Below, in pieces: positions 44,901-54,254 of a stretch of DNA of 64,000 bases. Numbering within the stretch: position 1 is the stretch's first letter; every line of letters begins with the position of its first letter. The position numbers were made by a program, and so were the translations under genes. Below the pieces are notes generated by a model. The model saw only the letters and a program-made list of their open reading frames with translations, did no database searches and was not told the DNA's origin. This DNA is from Paenibacillus sp. V4I7 (GTDB taxonomy: Bacteria; Bacillota; Bacilli; Paenibacillales; NBRC-103111): NCBI RefSeq assembly GCF_030817275.1, contig NZ_JAUSZD010000002.1, positions 310,001-374,000 on the forward strand, given 5' to 3'.

Positions 44901-46283
44901 ATGAGTGCAGGGTTAGAGTTATTCAGCGAGTCCGCCTCGATTGATCCGCAGGATGATAAGGCCGTTCGCCGGATGATTTTCAAGCTGGCAGGTCCATCTT
45001 TGACGGAAATGCTGCTCATAAATATGACTCAAATGGTGATGATGATCCTGGTCGGACACCTTGGGGCCATTGCCGTGGCAGCTGTGGGCTTAACAAGCCA
45101 ACCTTATTTATTACTGACCGTCCTTTTTGCAGCGCTCAATACGGGTACAACGGTCATCGTCGCCCGTTCCACGGGAGCGGGGAAGATGGGGGACGCGAAT
45201 TTGGCCGCAGGGCAGTCGCTGCTGCTCGGCACTGTCCTATCTGTCCTTATTGTTGCTCTTGGAGTCACCTTTGCGGAGAGCATGCTCCGTTTGATGGGAG
45301 CAAGCGCTGAGGTCGTTCAATATGGATTGCCATATGCAAAGTTAATGTTTTTCTCCATTGGCTTCTCCTCTGTCTCGTCTGCTTTATCCGCAATTCTGCG
45401 AGGAGCGGGGGACACACGGACTCCGATGAAAATCAACGTGCTGTCAGGATGCATCAATGTTATTCTCGGATTCGTGTTGATTTACGGTCACCTCGATTTT
45501 CCGCAAATGGGTATTACGGGGGCGGCAATAGCAACCTTAGTGGTTCAGACCGGGGCTATGATTTGCTTTATGGCCGTCATGTTCAGCGGAAGATTTGCAG
45601 TCCGTATCGGCTGGTCGGATATAAGCCGATTGGATAAGGCTATGATCAGACGCATGTTGAAGATAGGGATACCGAGCAGTCTTGAGCAGCTTATTATGCG
45701 TTTAGGGATTATGACATTTGTGAAAATCTGTGCTGGACTCGGGACCGTTGCCGTCGCGGCATCACAAATTGTAACGAGTATTATCGGGATCTCGTTTATG
45801 CCGGGAGCTGCTTTTGCTATCGCAGCCTCTACGCTAGTTGGGCAAACTCTTGGCGTAAGCAAACCCGATCTTGCCGAACGATATGTGTGGCAGGTCAGAA
45901 AATACGGCATGTTCGTGGCGGGTTTTATGGGAGCGCTTTTCTTCTTGCTCGCTCCCCATATCCTTATGCTGTATACGAATGACGAGACGATTATCCGTGA
46001 AGGGGCATGGGCCCTTCGGATCGTAGGTTTTATCCAGGTCTCTCAAATTTCTCAGTTTGTTCTTGGAGGAGCGTTAAGAGGAGCAGGTGATACCCGATAT
46101 CCCTTATATTCAACATTCATTGGCGTGTGGGGAATCAGGGTTGTACTTAGTTATTTATTTGTTTACGTCTTTCATTGGGGTATGGTCGGATTATGGAGTG
46201 CTGTTGCTTGTGATCAATTTCTCAGATCTAATTTGATTTATTTTAGGTTTAAACGCGGGGCATGGAAGCATCTAAAGGTTTAA
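44901..46283 (+). CDS. MATE-family multidrug/solute efflux transporter
   Basis: A 460-residue polytopic protein with about twelve helices in two homologous bundles. The duplicated blocks SALSAILRGAGDTRTPM and FVLGGALRGAGDTRYPLYS mark the two halves. LINMTQMVMMILVGHLGAIA is helix 1. MATE proteins exchange cationic drugs or metabolites for Na+ or H+. Its place between GH4 and GH36 genes, with tight spacing, suggests it exports a compound linked to glycoside breakdown (for example an aglycone); that is inferred. An upstream in-frame start at 44820 would overlap GH4 by 68 bases, so ATG 44901 is chosen. Confidence 0.88.
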   Translation: MSAGLELFSESASIDPQDDKAVRRMIFKLAGPSLTEMLLINMTQMVMMILVGHLGAIAVAAVGLTSQPYLLLTVLFAALNTGTTVIVARSTGAGKMGDANLAAGQSLLLGTVLSVLIVALGVTFAESMLRLMGASAEVVQYGLPYAKLMFFSIGFSSVSSALSAILRGAGDTRTPMKINVLSGCINVILGFVLIYGHLDFPQMGITGAAIATLVVQTGAMICFMAVMFSGRFAVRIGWSDISRLDKAMIRRMLKIGIPSSLEQLIMRLGIMTFVKICAGLGTVAVAASQIVTSIIGISFMPGAAFAIAASTLVGQTLGVSKPDLAERYVWQVRKYGMFVAGFMGALFFLLAPHILMLYTNDETIIREGAWALRIVGFIQVSQISQFVLGGALRGAGDTRYPLYSTFIGVWGIRVVLSYLFVYVFHWGMVGLWSAVACDQFLRSNLIYFRFKRGAWKHLKV

Positions 46284-46306
46284 TACACAAAAGGAGAAGC
46301 GGAATT

Positions 46307-48517
46307 ATGGGAATTGTGTACGATTCGAATTCGCAAACTTTCCATCTTCAAGGGAAGTCATCGAGTTACATCATGCAGCTAATCAAATCCAAATATTTGG
46401 CTCACGTTCATTGGGGACGCCAGGTACGTGGAACCAATCCGGGAGGATTGCTCGCTATAAGACGTCGCTGCTCATTCTCGCCATCCACGGACCCGAATGA
46501 TCTAACGCTGTCGTTGGACACCTTGTCGCAGGAATTTCCGGCATACGGAGGCAGTGATTTTCGCGTTCCGGCCTATCAGGTTCAGTTGGAAGACGGAACG
46601 ACGGTTAGCGAATTCATCTATGAGTCTCACCGGATTTATGCGGGAAAAACACCGCTAGAGGGATTGCCTTCCACCTATACGGAGGATGACAGCGAAGCAG
46701 AGAGTATCGATATCGTGCTGGTCGACGCGATGATTGGTTTGAAAGCCATTCTCACGTATACCGTTTTTCGCGATTTGGATGCGATAACCCGGTCTGTTCG
46801 ATTCATAAATGTGGGTAATCAGTCGATCAAGCTGCTTCGAGCATTGAGCTTCGGTATCGATCTATCCCACAGCGATTTTGATATGCTTCATTTATCAGGC
46901 ACATGGGCGCGTGAGCGTCATATCGAAAGACGCCCCATTCTAACAGGCGGGTCTGTCATTGAAAGCCGACGGGGTTCCAGCAGCCATTCGCTCAACCCCT
47001 TTATGGCCCTGCTTTCCAAGCAGGCGGATGAAGACCAAGGAGAAGCTTACGGATTCAGTCTTGTCTATAGCGGCAGCTTTGTTGCTCAAGCCGAAGTGGA
47101 TCCTTACGGAACGACCCGTGTAGTGATGGGCATCAACTCGTTTGATTTTTCTTGGCTCTTGGAGCCTGGGCAAACCTTTCAAACGCCGGAGGCAGTTCTC
47201 GTCTATTCCGCGGAAGGAATCGGCGGGATGTCGCGCACGTATCACAAGCTGTATCGCACACGGTTATGCCGTGGACAGTTCCGCGATCGTCACAGGCCGA
47301 TTCTCATCAACAACTGGGAAGCCACTTATTTTAATTTCAACGCAGATAAAATCGAAGAGCTTGCGCGAGTCGGCAAGGAGCTCGGATTAGAGCTTCTAGT
47401 GCTGGACGACGGTTGGTTTGGTAAGCGTGACAACGATAAAAGCTCGCTCGGAGATTGGTTTGTTGATCGTAACAAGCTGCCACAAGGCATGCCGGATTTG
47501 GTAAGCCGAGTGATGAAGCAAGAGCTGGAGTTTGGTCTATGGTTCGAGCCTGAAATGGTGTCCCCGGATAGCGACCTGTATCGGTCTCATCCCGACTGGT
47601 GCCTGCACGTGCCAGGTCGGCGAAGAACAGAAGCGAGGCAGCAGCTGATTCTCGATTATTCGCGCCAAGATGTAAGAGACTACATCGTAACGGTAATCAC
47701 CGATATTCTTGCGAGCAGTCCAATTACCTATGTCAAATGGGATATGAACCGCAATATGACGGAAATCGGTTCCGCCCAGCTTCCGCCAGAGCGGCAGCGC
47801 GAGACGGCTCATCGTTATATGCTTGGGCTGTATGAAGTCATGGAGCGGATAACCTCCTCATTCCCGAGCGTGTTGTTCGAAAGCTGCTCCGGAGGTGGCG
47901 GTCGGTTCGATCCTGGGATGCTCTACTATATGCCGCAGACGTGGACGAGCGATAATACGGATGCGGTAGAACGGCTGAAAATTCAATATGGCACGAGTAT
48001 CGTTTATCCAATTAGCACGATGGGCGCTCATGTTTCCGCAGTCCCTAACCATCAAGTGCATCGTACGACACCGCTCGATATGCGGGGGAATGTGGCGATG
48101 TCAGGTAACTTCGGCTATGAGCTGGATTTGACCGCATTTACGGAAGCGGAAAAGGAAACCGTGAAGAAGCAAGTTGCGCTTTATAAACAATTGCGGCCGC
48201 TGATCCAATTCGGCGAATTTTACCGTTTGATCAGCCCTTTTGAACACGTTAGCGCTGCTTGGATGTTTGTTTCCGAGGATAAGAAGGAAGCGTTGGTTGC
48301 TTTTTTTCAAGTACTGTCTGAGCCGAATGCACCGCTAAGGAAGCTGCGATTAAAGGGGTTAGCGGCAGAGAGCAATTACTTACTCCATGATGCGGAAGAT
48401 CAGGACGAAGGTATGGAAATCTTTGGCGGTGATGAGCTCATGCATGTGGGGCTTAAATTACCGATCTGGAAAGGCGATTTCAGAAGCCGCCTTTACCGCT
48501 TGAAAATGGAGGAATGA
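46307..48517 (+). CDS. GH36 alpha-galactosidase
   Basis: Cytoplasmic 736-residue enzyme that removes terminal alpha-1,6-galactose from melibiose, raffinose or galactomannan fragments. An N-terminal beta-sandwich (about 330 residues) precedes the TIM barrel. The nucleophile is D479 in VKWDMNRN and the acid/base is D549 in TSDNTDA. VLDDGWFGKR, LWFEPEMV and FESCSGGGGRFDPG are also invariant blocks. Length and catalytic positions closely resemble the Geobacillus AgaN/AgaB-type enzymes. AAGGAG lies 10 bases before ATG 46307. The cupin gene follows after 4 bases. Confidence 0.95.
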   Translation: MGIVYDSNSQTFHLQGKSSSYIMQLIKSKYLAHVHWGRQVRGTNPGGLLAIRRRCSFSPSTDPNDLTLSLDTLSQEFPAYGGSDFRVPAYQVQLEDGTTVSEFIYESHRIYAGKTPLEGLPSTYTEDDSEAESIDIVLVDAMIGLKAILTYTVFRDLDAITRSVRFINVGNQSIKLLRALSFGIDLSHSDFDMLHLSGTWARERHIERRPILTGGSVIESRRGSSSHSLNPFMALLSKQADEDQGEAYGFSLVYSGSFVAQAEVDPYGTTRVVMGINSFDFSWLLEPGQTFQTPEAVLVYSAEGIGGMSRTYHKLYRTRLCRGQFRDRHRPILINNWEATYFNFNADKIEELARVGKELGLELLVLDDGWFGKRDNDKSSLGDWFVDRNKLPQGMPDLVSRVMKQELEFGLWFEPEMVSPDSDLYRSHPDWCLHVPGRRRTEARQQLILDYSRQDVRDYIVTVITDILASSPITYVKWDMNRNMTEIGSAQLPPERQRETAHRYMLGLYEVMERITSSFPSVLFESCSGGGGRFDPGMLYYMPQTWTSDNTDAVERLKIQYGTSIVYPISTMGAHVSAVPNHQVHRTTPLDMRGNVAMSGNFGYELDLTAFTEAEKETVKKQVALYKQLRPLIQFGEFYRLISPFEHVSAAWMFVSEDKKEALVAFFQVLSEPNAPLRKLRLKGLAAESNYLLHDAEDQDEGMEIFGGDELMHVGLKLPIWKGDFRSRLYRLKMEE

Positions 48518-48521
48518 CAAG

Positions 48522-48896
48522 ATGAGAAAGCTGCGTTTGAGCGATTTGCAGGATAAGAGGAACAGCCATATTTTGCAGGATGTTCTACCAGGTACTTATT
48601 TATCTTCAGGCGGTCTATCTTTCGCGAAACGGGGAGAGCGCAGTCATACAAACGACGGACCGGATGGAAGGGATTATCATGTCCACGGAGATTGTGAAGC
48701 CTTCATTATTTTGCAGGGAACTGGAACGATGGAAATAAACGGGGAGCATATTCCGGTGACAACCGGGGATATCGTGATTGTTGAACCAGGTGAGGATCAT
48801 CACCTCAATTCGAGTGAGGACGACCCGATTGTCACCGTGTGGTGCCATGCAGGCCCGAATCGTCATAAGAATCAACAGCAGGAGGACGCAGTATGA
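48522..48896 (+). CDS. Cupin-domain protein
   Basis: A 124-residue single-domain cupin. Motif 1 (HVHGDCEAFIILQGTGTMEING) and motif 2 (GDIVIVEPGEDHHLNS) supply the His/Glu/His metal ligands. Sugar-linked cupins act as isomerases, lyases or sensors; here it sits between two alpha-galactosidase-type genes and overlaps the second by 4 bases (ATGA), so a role in handling the released sugar is inferred. TGGAGG precedes the ATG. Confidence 0.82.
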   Translation: MRKLRLSDLQDKRNSHILQDVLPGTYLSSGGLSFAKRGERSHTNDGPDGRDYHVHGDCEAFIILQGTGTMEINGEHIPVTTGDIVIVEPGEDHHLNSSEDDPIVTVWCHAGPNRHKNQQQEDAV

Positions 48897-50698
48897 ACAA
48901 AATCATAAGCACGGATACCCATGCATTTACTTTATCGGGTGAGGATCATGGGTTTACCGTCACGTTGTTTACGGAAAAAATGCAGGAGGGCATCGATCTC
49001 ATCACGCTGCGATTGGAAGCGGTGGAGGCGCTGATGCCTCCCGTCTTTACGCTCGGTTGGTCGCATCCTGCTTGTGATATTCAGGGCAGCTGGCATCCTG
49101 CCCAGGACCGGAATAAGAGCTTCAAGGCCGACTGGATGCGCACATTACGTTCCAACGCGGCTGCGTCGGCTCCGGTTTACGCCTTGTTTAATAGCGTGGG
49201 TCGCAATAGACTGACATTTGCTTACTCGGATGCACTTAACACGGTGCACTACTCGGGAGGCATCAGCGAGGAAACGGCTGATTTCCATTGCCGCGTTCAA
49301 TTGTTTACAGAAACGACGTCGCCTTTCACTTCTTATGAAGCCAAGCTTCTCGTAGATACGAGAGATATTCCTTATTATGAAAGCCTTCAGGGCGTTCAAA
49401 AGTGGTGGAGCGCCATGCCGGAATATCGTCCGGCGTTCGTTCCTGCGGCTGCCAAGGAACCGATGTATTCGACCTGGTACAGTATGCATCAGAATGTAAC
49501 AGACACCCATATCGAAGAGCAGTGCCGTTTGGCCAAGAAGTTGGGGATGGAAGCTGTCATTGTGGACGATGGCTGGCAGACGGAAGATAATCGCAGGGGG
49601 TATGCTTACTGTGGCGATTGGGAGACTTATGAGGGTAAGTTCCCCGATATGAAGCGGCATGTTGATGCGGTTCATGAGTTAGGTATGAAATTTATCCTCT
49701 GGTACTCGGTACCTTTTATCGGTAAATACAGTAAGGTGTGGGATCGGTTCAAAGATAAGATTCTGCGATTTAATGAAAATCATGGGGCAGCGGTGCTCGA
49801 TCCGAGATACCCTGATGTCCGAGAGTATATCATAAATAAATATGAAGATGCAGTGAAAGAATGGGGCTTGGACGGCTTCAAGCTTGATTTCATTGATACG
49901 TTCTATTCGCCTGAACTTCAGCTTCCCTCAACCACCCCCGGCAAAGATTATGAGTCCATACCGGAAGCCGTTGACCGTCTATTGACAGACTCTATCGGCA
50001 GATTGAGAGAATTGAATCCCAATATCATGATTGAATTCCGCCAGATGTATATCGGTCCTGCCATGCGCAAATACGGCAATATGTTCCGTGCAGCCGATTG
50101 TCCGAACGACAGCATCCAGAACCGAGTGCGTACGTTGGATATCAGGCTGATTTGCGGAGATACGGCTGCTCATGCGGATATGATCATGTGGCATCCGGAG
50201 GAACCCGTGGAAAGCGCAGCCTTACAGATCATTAATTGTCTGTTTTCGGTGCCTCAAGTATCGGTCCTCTTGGATAAGCTGCCTTCTAATCAGTTGAGGA
50301 TGCTCGAATACTGGCTATCCTTCTGGAAGGAGAACCGTGATCTTCTGTTGGACGGCCCGATTGAGCCTATGAATCCGGAACTATTGTATCCGCTAGTCCG
50401 TGCTGTTAAAGAGGATAGAGGGATTATTGTCGCTTATCATGAGCAAATTGTGCCTATAGATGCATCAACGCTAGTTTCCCAGTGGATCGTGGTGAACGGC
50501 AGAAGACAGGACGGACTCTATGTAGAGGTTACTGGTGAAGTTGGGGCAGCGAAAGTGATTATTAAAAATTGCTGCGGAGACATTGTAGAGGAACTGTCTA
50601 CCATGCTGACGTCAGGCATTCATAAGCTTGCGATTCCGCCCTCGGGCCTCGCAGCTATCTCTATTTTGCAGAACCACAAATCATCGCACGTACACTAG
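48893..50698 (+). CDS. GH36-like (melibiase clan) glycoside hydrolase
   Basis: A 601-residue protein without signal peptide. The N-terminal 190 residues are a beta-sandwich of low conservation. The TIM barrel has VIVDDGWQTED, GMKFILWYSVPF, AVLDPRYPDVREY and the nucleophile D332 in GFKLDFID. FRAADCPNDSIQNR probably carries the acid/base Asp. It is clearly of the GH-D (GH27/36) clan but lacks the SDNTDA block of classical alpha-galactosidases, so the specificity may be different (other alpha-galactosides or alpha-N-acetylgalactosamine). Its start overlaps the cupin stop. Confidence 0.82.
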   Translation: MNKIISTDTHAFTLSGEDHGFTVTLFTEKMQEGIDLITLRLEAVEALMPPVFTLGWSHPACDIQGSWHPAQDRNKSFKADWMRTLRSNAAASAPVYALFNSVGRNRLTFAYSDALNTVHYSGGISEETADFHCRVQLFTETTSPFTSYEAKLLVDTRDIPYYESLQGVQKWWSAMPEYRPAFVPAAAKEPMYSTWYSMHQNVTDTHIEEQCRLAKKLGMEAVIVDDGWQTEDNRRGYAYCGDWETYEGKFPDMKRHVDAVHELGMKFILWYSVPFIGKYSKVWDRFKDKILRFNENHGAAVLDPRYPDVREYIINKYEDAVKEWGLDGFKLDFIDTFYSPELQLPSTTPGKDYESIPEAVDRLLTDSIGRLRELNPNIMIEFRQMYIGPAMRKYGNMFRAADCPNDSIQNRVRTLDIRLICGDTAAHADMIMWHPEEPVESAALQIINCLFSVPQVSVLLDKLPSNQLRMLEYWLSFWKENRDLLLDGPIEPMNPELLYPLVRAVKEDRGIIVAYHEQIVPIDASTLVSQWIVVNGRRQDGLYVEVTGEVGAAKVIIKNCCGDIVEELSTMLTSGIHKLAIPPSGLAAISILQNHKSSHVH

Positions 50699-50710
50699 GA
50701 GGGATCATCG

Positions 50711-51240
50711 ATGAACTATTTAGCTAATGAAGGAAGATATGCAGAAATGCCGTATCATCGAAGCGGAAAGAGCGGCCTTAAGCTGCCTCCGATTTCTTTT
50801 GGATTATGGCATAATTTCGGAAGCGTTGATGTATTCGAGAACAGCAGGGCCCTAGCGCGCCATGCATTTGATTTGGGAATTACCCATTTCGATCTTGCGA
50901 ATAACTATGGTCCATCGGCAGGGTCTGCGGAGGAAACGTTCGGACAAATTCTGAAGAAGGATCTTCATCCGTACCGTGACGAGCTGATGTGTTCCTAAGG
51001 CCTGAGGATATCACCGAGGAAAAGATCGCAAAGTCGCGACTTCTGAATAAACTTGCTAATGAGCGTGGGCAAAGCCTTGCCCAAATGGCTTTAGTCTGGG
51101 TTCTTCGCAAGGGATATGTTACCTCCGCATTAATTGGGGCAAGTAAAGTGAGTCAGCTTGACGATAATGTGGCAGCCTTGAAGCAGCCTAATTTCACTCA
51201 GGAAGAATTGGATCTTATTGATCTAATTCTTGGTAGTTGA
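50711..51240 (+). pseudogene. Aldo/keto reductase (YghZ-like) with large internal deletion
   Basis: The 5' part encodes 93 residues of a YghZ-type reductase (YHRSGKSGLKLPPISFGLWH, THFDLANNYGPSAGSAEETFG, up to RDELM). It then meets CSstop. The 3' part, in another frame, resumes at FLRPEDITEEKIAKSRLLN and runs through the family C terminus (SALIGASKVSQLDDNV). Compared with the roughly 330-residue family, about 150 residues of the barrel, including the catalytic Lys/His region, are missing. The join is near 50990. The AGGAGG ribosome binding site and operon position remain intact. Confidence 0.88.
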
Positions 51241-51325
51241 AGTATTGCAGGGATTGCTTTACTGGGAAGCGAAGTATACGGAGCGATAGGAAAGCCTCAT
51301 TACTAAAGGCAGAAGAGGGTTGTCT

Positions 51326-52288
51326 ATGTTAATCCGATTGAATAAAATACTCGAAAAAGCGATGCCTTTTATAACGCCATCTGCTGTTATTGTTGGGTTA
51401 ATTTGCTCAGCTTGGCTGCATCAACTTAGCTTTCTAGTGCCATGGATATTTGCTGTAATGACGTTTGCCGGAAGCATTGGTTCTAATTTTAAGGATCTAC
51501 GTAGGGTGATGATGCATCCGCTGCCGATTATAGCCAACTTTATCATTCTGCATCTTGCGATGCCGATACTGGGATGGGGGGCCGGTTCGATATTTTTCCC
51601 GGGTGATGATTTGACACAGACTGGATTTGTGCTCCTGTTTGTTATTCCTACGGGAGTTGTCAGCTTGGTGTGGGTTACCATATACGGTGGGAATATAGCG
51701 CTCACTTTGGCGCTCATTCTACTGGACACGCTCCTATCTCCATTGATTGTGCCGCTTAGCCTCTCACTCATCGTTGGAGCTAAGGTGCATATGGATCCAT
51801 GGGATATTATGAGTGGGTTATTCTTAATGGTTGTGATCCCTTCTCTGATTGGCATGCTGCTTAATCAATGGACGAAAGGCAGAATTAAAACAACCTGGGG
51901 GCCGCGGTTGGCGCCTTTTTCAAAAATAGGACTTTTTGTGGTTGTCGCGATTAATTCATCGGTGATAGCTCCCTATTTGAAAGATATGAACGGTCAGTTG
52001 GTGAAAATCATTGCTGTTTCTTTCGCATGTGCAACCATCGGTTATTTGGCAGGATGGCTTGTGTCCCGGATGATGAGATGGGACCGTGAAGTCACAATTG
52101 CCCTCACCTTCAATTCGGGGATGCGAAACTTGAGTGCGGGTGCAGTGCTCGCTATCAGCTTTTTTCCACCGCCTGTTGCGCTTCCGGTTGTCGCGGGTAT
52201 GCTGTTTCAACAAATCCTAGCGGCTTTATACGGGCAGCGTTTGGCTAAAAGGTATGGTTTGAATGGTCATACAGCCAAAGCAGCCTAA
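51326..52288 (+). CDS. Bile acid:sodium symporter (BASS) family transporter
   Basis: A 320-residue membrane protein with about ten helices. Characteristic parts are VIVGLICSAWLHQLSF, LLFVIPTGVVSLVWVTIYGGN and the C-terminal TFNSGMRNLSAGAVLA, which resembles the Na+-binding cross-over region. Bacterial members import organic acids or sulfonates; the substrate here is unknown. A TTG at 51320 is in frame, but AAGAGGG favours ATG 51326. It ends the galactosidase cluster and is followed by two terminators, though it may be a separate unit. Confidence 0.82.
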   Translation: MLIRLNKILEKAMPFITPSAVIVGLICSAWLHQLSFLVPWIFAVMTFAGSIGSNFKDLRRVMMHPLPIIANFIILHLAMPILGWGAGSIFFPGDDLTQTGFVLLFVIPTGVVSLVWVTIYGGNIALTLALILLDTLLSPLIVPLSLSLIVGAKVHMDPWDIMSGLFLMVVIPSLIGMLLNQWTKGRIKTTWGPRLAPFSKIGLFVVVAINSSVIAPYLKDMNGQLVKIIAVSFACATIGYLAGWLVSRMMRWDREVTIALTFNSGMRNLSAGAVLAISFFPPPVALPVVAGMLFQQILAALYGQRLAKRYGLNGHTAKAA

Positions 52289-52332
52289 AAAATGAGGCTT
52301 CACTTAAAGAGATATAGAAATCCACAAAAACG

Positions 52333-52383
52333 AAAAGGAGTTGCCACTGAAATACGGTGGCAGGCTCCTTTTTACCTTCCGTA
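52333..52383 (+). terminator. Terminator after the BASS transporter
   Basis: A long stem AAAAGGAG..GCCAC/GTGGC..CTCCTTTTT spans 52333-52383 and ends in a T-run. Confidence 0.85.
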
Positions 52384-52390
52384 TTGAAAA

Positions 52391-52420
52391 GCCCCTATCC
52401 AAAATTATTTGGACAGGGGG
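52391..52420. terminator. Hairpin at the 3' end of spoVS
   Basis: CCCCTATCCAAA/TTTGGACAGGGG (52392-52403 with 52408-52419) with one mismatch lies 24 bp after the spoVS stop on the minus strand and probably terminates it. Confidence 0.6.
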
Positions 52421-52443
52421 TTATGATTATTCATCTCTTAACT

Positions 52444-52704
52444 TTACCTTGGTTCTACGATTAATTTAATCGCTGTACGTTCCTCCCCCTCAATGATTAT
52501 ATCGGTAAAAGCGGGTATGCAAATCAAATCAACACCGCTCGGAGCTACAAATCCTCGTGCAATGGCTACTGCTTTTACTGCTTGGTTTAAAGCTCCTGCA
52601 CCAATCGCCTGGAGTTCTGCTTTTCCACGTTCACGTAATACGCCTGCAAGCGCACCGGCAACAGAATTAGGATTGGATTTTGCTGCGACTTTTAGCACTT
52701 CCAT
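52444..52704 (-). CDS. spoVS: Stage V sporulation protein S
   Basis: An 86-residue Alba-like protein conserved in spore formers. It starts MEVLKVAAKSNPNSVAGALA and contains ELQAIGAGALNQAVKAVAIA and GVDLICIPAFTDI, which are nearly invariant in SpoVS. It affects sporulation and septum steps, probably by binding nucleic acid. GGGAGG lies upstream of ATG 52704. It is direct support for an endospore-forming host. Confidence 0.95.
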   Translation of the reverse strand: MEVLKVAAKSNPNSVAGALAGVLRERGKAELQAIGAGALNQAVKAVAIARGFVAPSGVDLICIPAFTDIIIEGEERTAIKLIVEPR

Positions 52705-52805
52705 TATAGGACCTCCCTGGGAATGATGAATGATACAGTATTAATCATATTCCGAGGGATTGTTCATCATACATGAAATCAAAACTGCCAGACTTCAAAG
52801 TTTAT

Positions 52806-54011
52806 TTACTGAATCATTGTAAAAGAAAAATGCCGGTCTAGCGCAAAATTGATTGCACCGAGTGCTCCGCCAATTTCAGGCAATACGGCGGTGTCTACCG
52901 CTATTCCGGCAGAAAGGGCCATCATGGACCGCTGCTTCATAACTCTAGTAGCGGTTTGTACATAGGTGCTGCACATGCTGGGGATGGATCCTCCAAGAAT
53001 GATAGCCTCGGGGTTCAGCAAATTGACCAGATTAGCCAAAGCAATGCCGAGATAAGTGGCGGCATGATTAATAACGCGTATCGCTAATTCATCGCCCTGA
53101 TCTGCGGCCAAGCAGACATCCCTTGCCTGGAGAAGTTGAAGGTCGTTTCCTTGTACCACACCGTTAAGCAAACTTTCCTCTTGTCCGGAGCGAAGCTGTC
53201 TGCGGGCTTCCTGTTCGATTGCTGAAGCTGTAGAATAGAGGTGCAAACAACCGTTATTCCCACAAGGACATACGGGTCCGTCAGGTTCAACCGTAATATG
53301 CCCGAGCTCACCAGCTCCGCCGAACGAACCGGATACCAACTGCCGATCATTAAAGATTCCGGCAGCTATGCCGGAGCCGACCCCGACATAAATCATATGC
53401 TTGTAGCCGCTTCCTGAACCGAATCGGCATTCGGCAAGCCCGCGGGCGCGATGCCTGTTTATGGCCACGGTGGGCCAACCAAGCTTTTTGCTTACCATTT
53501 CCTCGATGTCCACGTTAGACCAGCCCAAATCGGATGCGCTCCTAATAATACCTCGTCTCGTATCGACAAGACCGGGTACCCCCAGACCGAACAATTTGAT
53601 GACCTCTATGTCCAATTCCTTAACAAACTTTGAGGTTTGATCAGTCAACTCCTGTATCGCTGTCTCGGGTTGGGACGAGCTGACTGGTATTTTCGTCATA
53701 TGCAAGACATTGCCAAGTAAATCAAACACACCTAGCGTCCATACTTGATTATCTAAGTCGGCACCCATAATGCCATGGGATCCTGGGACAAGCTCTAGAG
53801 AAATAGCTGGACGTCCCCCCGTGGATGGGGCTTTTTCCGTTTCTTTGACAAGATTCCAATCCATTAGCTCGGAAATCGTTGAAGAGATGGTAGCCCTGCT
53901 CAGTTCCGTAACTTTGGTTAATTTAATCCGAGGCATGGATCCATGCATGCGCAAGGCTTGAATGATACTGGTTTTGCTGCCCTTTTGATCACTTTTGTTA
54001 GGAATTATCAT
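52806..54011 (-). CDS. ROK-family transcriptional repressor
   Basis: A 401-residue regulator of the NagC/XylR type. The N-terminal winged helix (IIQALRMHGSMPRIKLTK...SRATISSTISELM) is followed by a sugar-kinase-like ROK domain. That domain has the glycine-rich VGVGSGIAAGI, the ROK signature SFGGAGELGHITV and the zinc motif CPCGNNGCL. ROK regulators release DNA on binding sugar or a phosphorylated sugar. It is divergent from the catabolic operon starting at 54255, whose promoter carries a palindrome, so it is the likely local regulator. ATG 54011 has GGTGA upstream; GTG 54020 lacks a ribosome binding site. Confidence 0.93.
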   Translation of the reverse strand: MIIPNKSDQKGSKTSIIQALRMHGSMPRIKLTKVTELSRATISSTISELMDWNLVKETEKAPSTGGRPAISLELVPGSHGIMGADLDNQVWTLGVFDLLGNVLHMTKIPVSSSQPETAIQELTDQTSKFVKELDIEVIKLFGLGVPGLVDTRRGIIRSASDLGWSNVDIEEMVSKKLGWPTVAINRHRARGLAECRFGSGSGYKHMIYVGVGSGIAAGIFNDRQLVSGSFGGAGELGHITVEPDGPVCPCGNNGCLHLYSTASAIEQEARRQLRSGQEESLLNGVVQGNDLQLLQARDVCLAADQGDELAIRVINHAATYLGIALANLVNLLNPEAIILGGSIPSMCSTYVQTATRVMKQRSMMALSAGIAVDTAVLPEIGGALGAINFALDRHFSFTMIQ

Positions 54012-54167
54012 GAACTTCACCGTCGCTATATCATTATGTGATTAAATCGATTATACCTGAACCTATAATTATAATGGTAATGTACTCACTTTAATAAAAA
54101 TTAGAACAAAGTTCAATGTATTTTTACTTAATATAGACATGTTTCACTATAAATTTCATATAAAATT

Positions 54168-54198
54168 AATACTTAATTTAAATATTGACGTAAGTATT
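54168..54198 (+). promoter_or_regulatory. Palindrome over the -35 region, candidate ROK operator
   Basis: AATACTTA (54168-54175) and TAAGTATT (54191-54198) are perfect inverted 8-mers 15 bp apart, spanning the -35 box. The position suits a repressor site. Assignment to the divergent ROK protein is inferred. Confidence 0.5.
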
Positions 54199-54214
54199 GG
54201 TTTTGAATTATGAT
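54185..54214 (+). promoter_or_regulatory. Promoter of the 54.25-62.64 kb operon
   Basis: TTGACG (54185-54190), an 18-bp spacer and TATGAT (54209-54214). Predicted start is near 54221. Confidence 0.65.
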
Positions 54215-54227
54215 ATCCTCATATTAA

Positions 54228-54241
54228 TGAAAGCGCTATTA
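54228..54241 (+). promoter_or_regulatory. cre site (CcpA) at the operon start
   Basis: TGAAAGCGCTATTA matches TGWAANCGNTNWCA at 13 of 14 positions. It lies just after the predicted transcription start, a position at which CcpA blocks transcription. Confidence 0.75.
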
Positions 54242-54254
54242 CGGAGGAGAAAGG

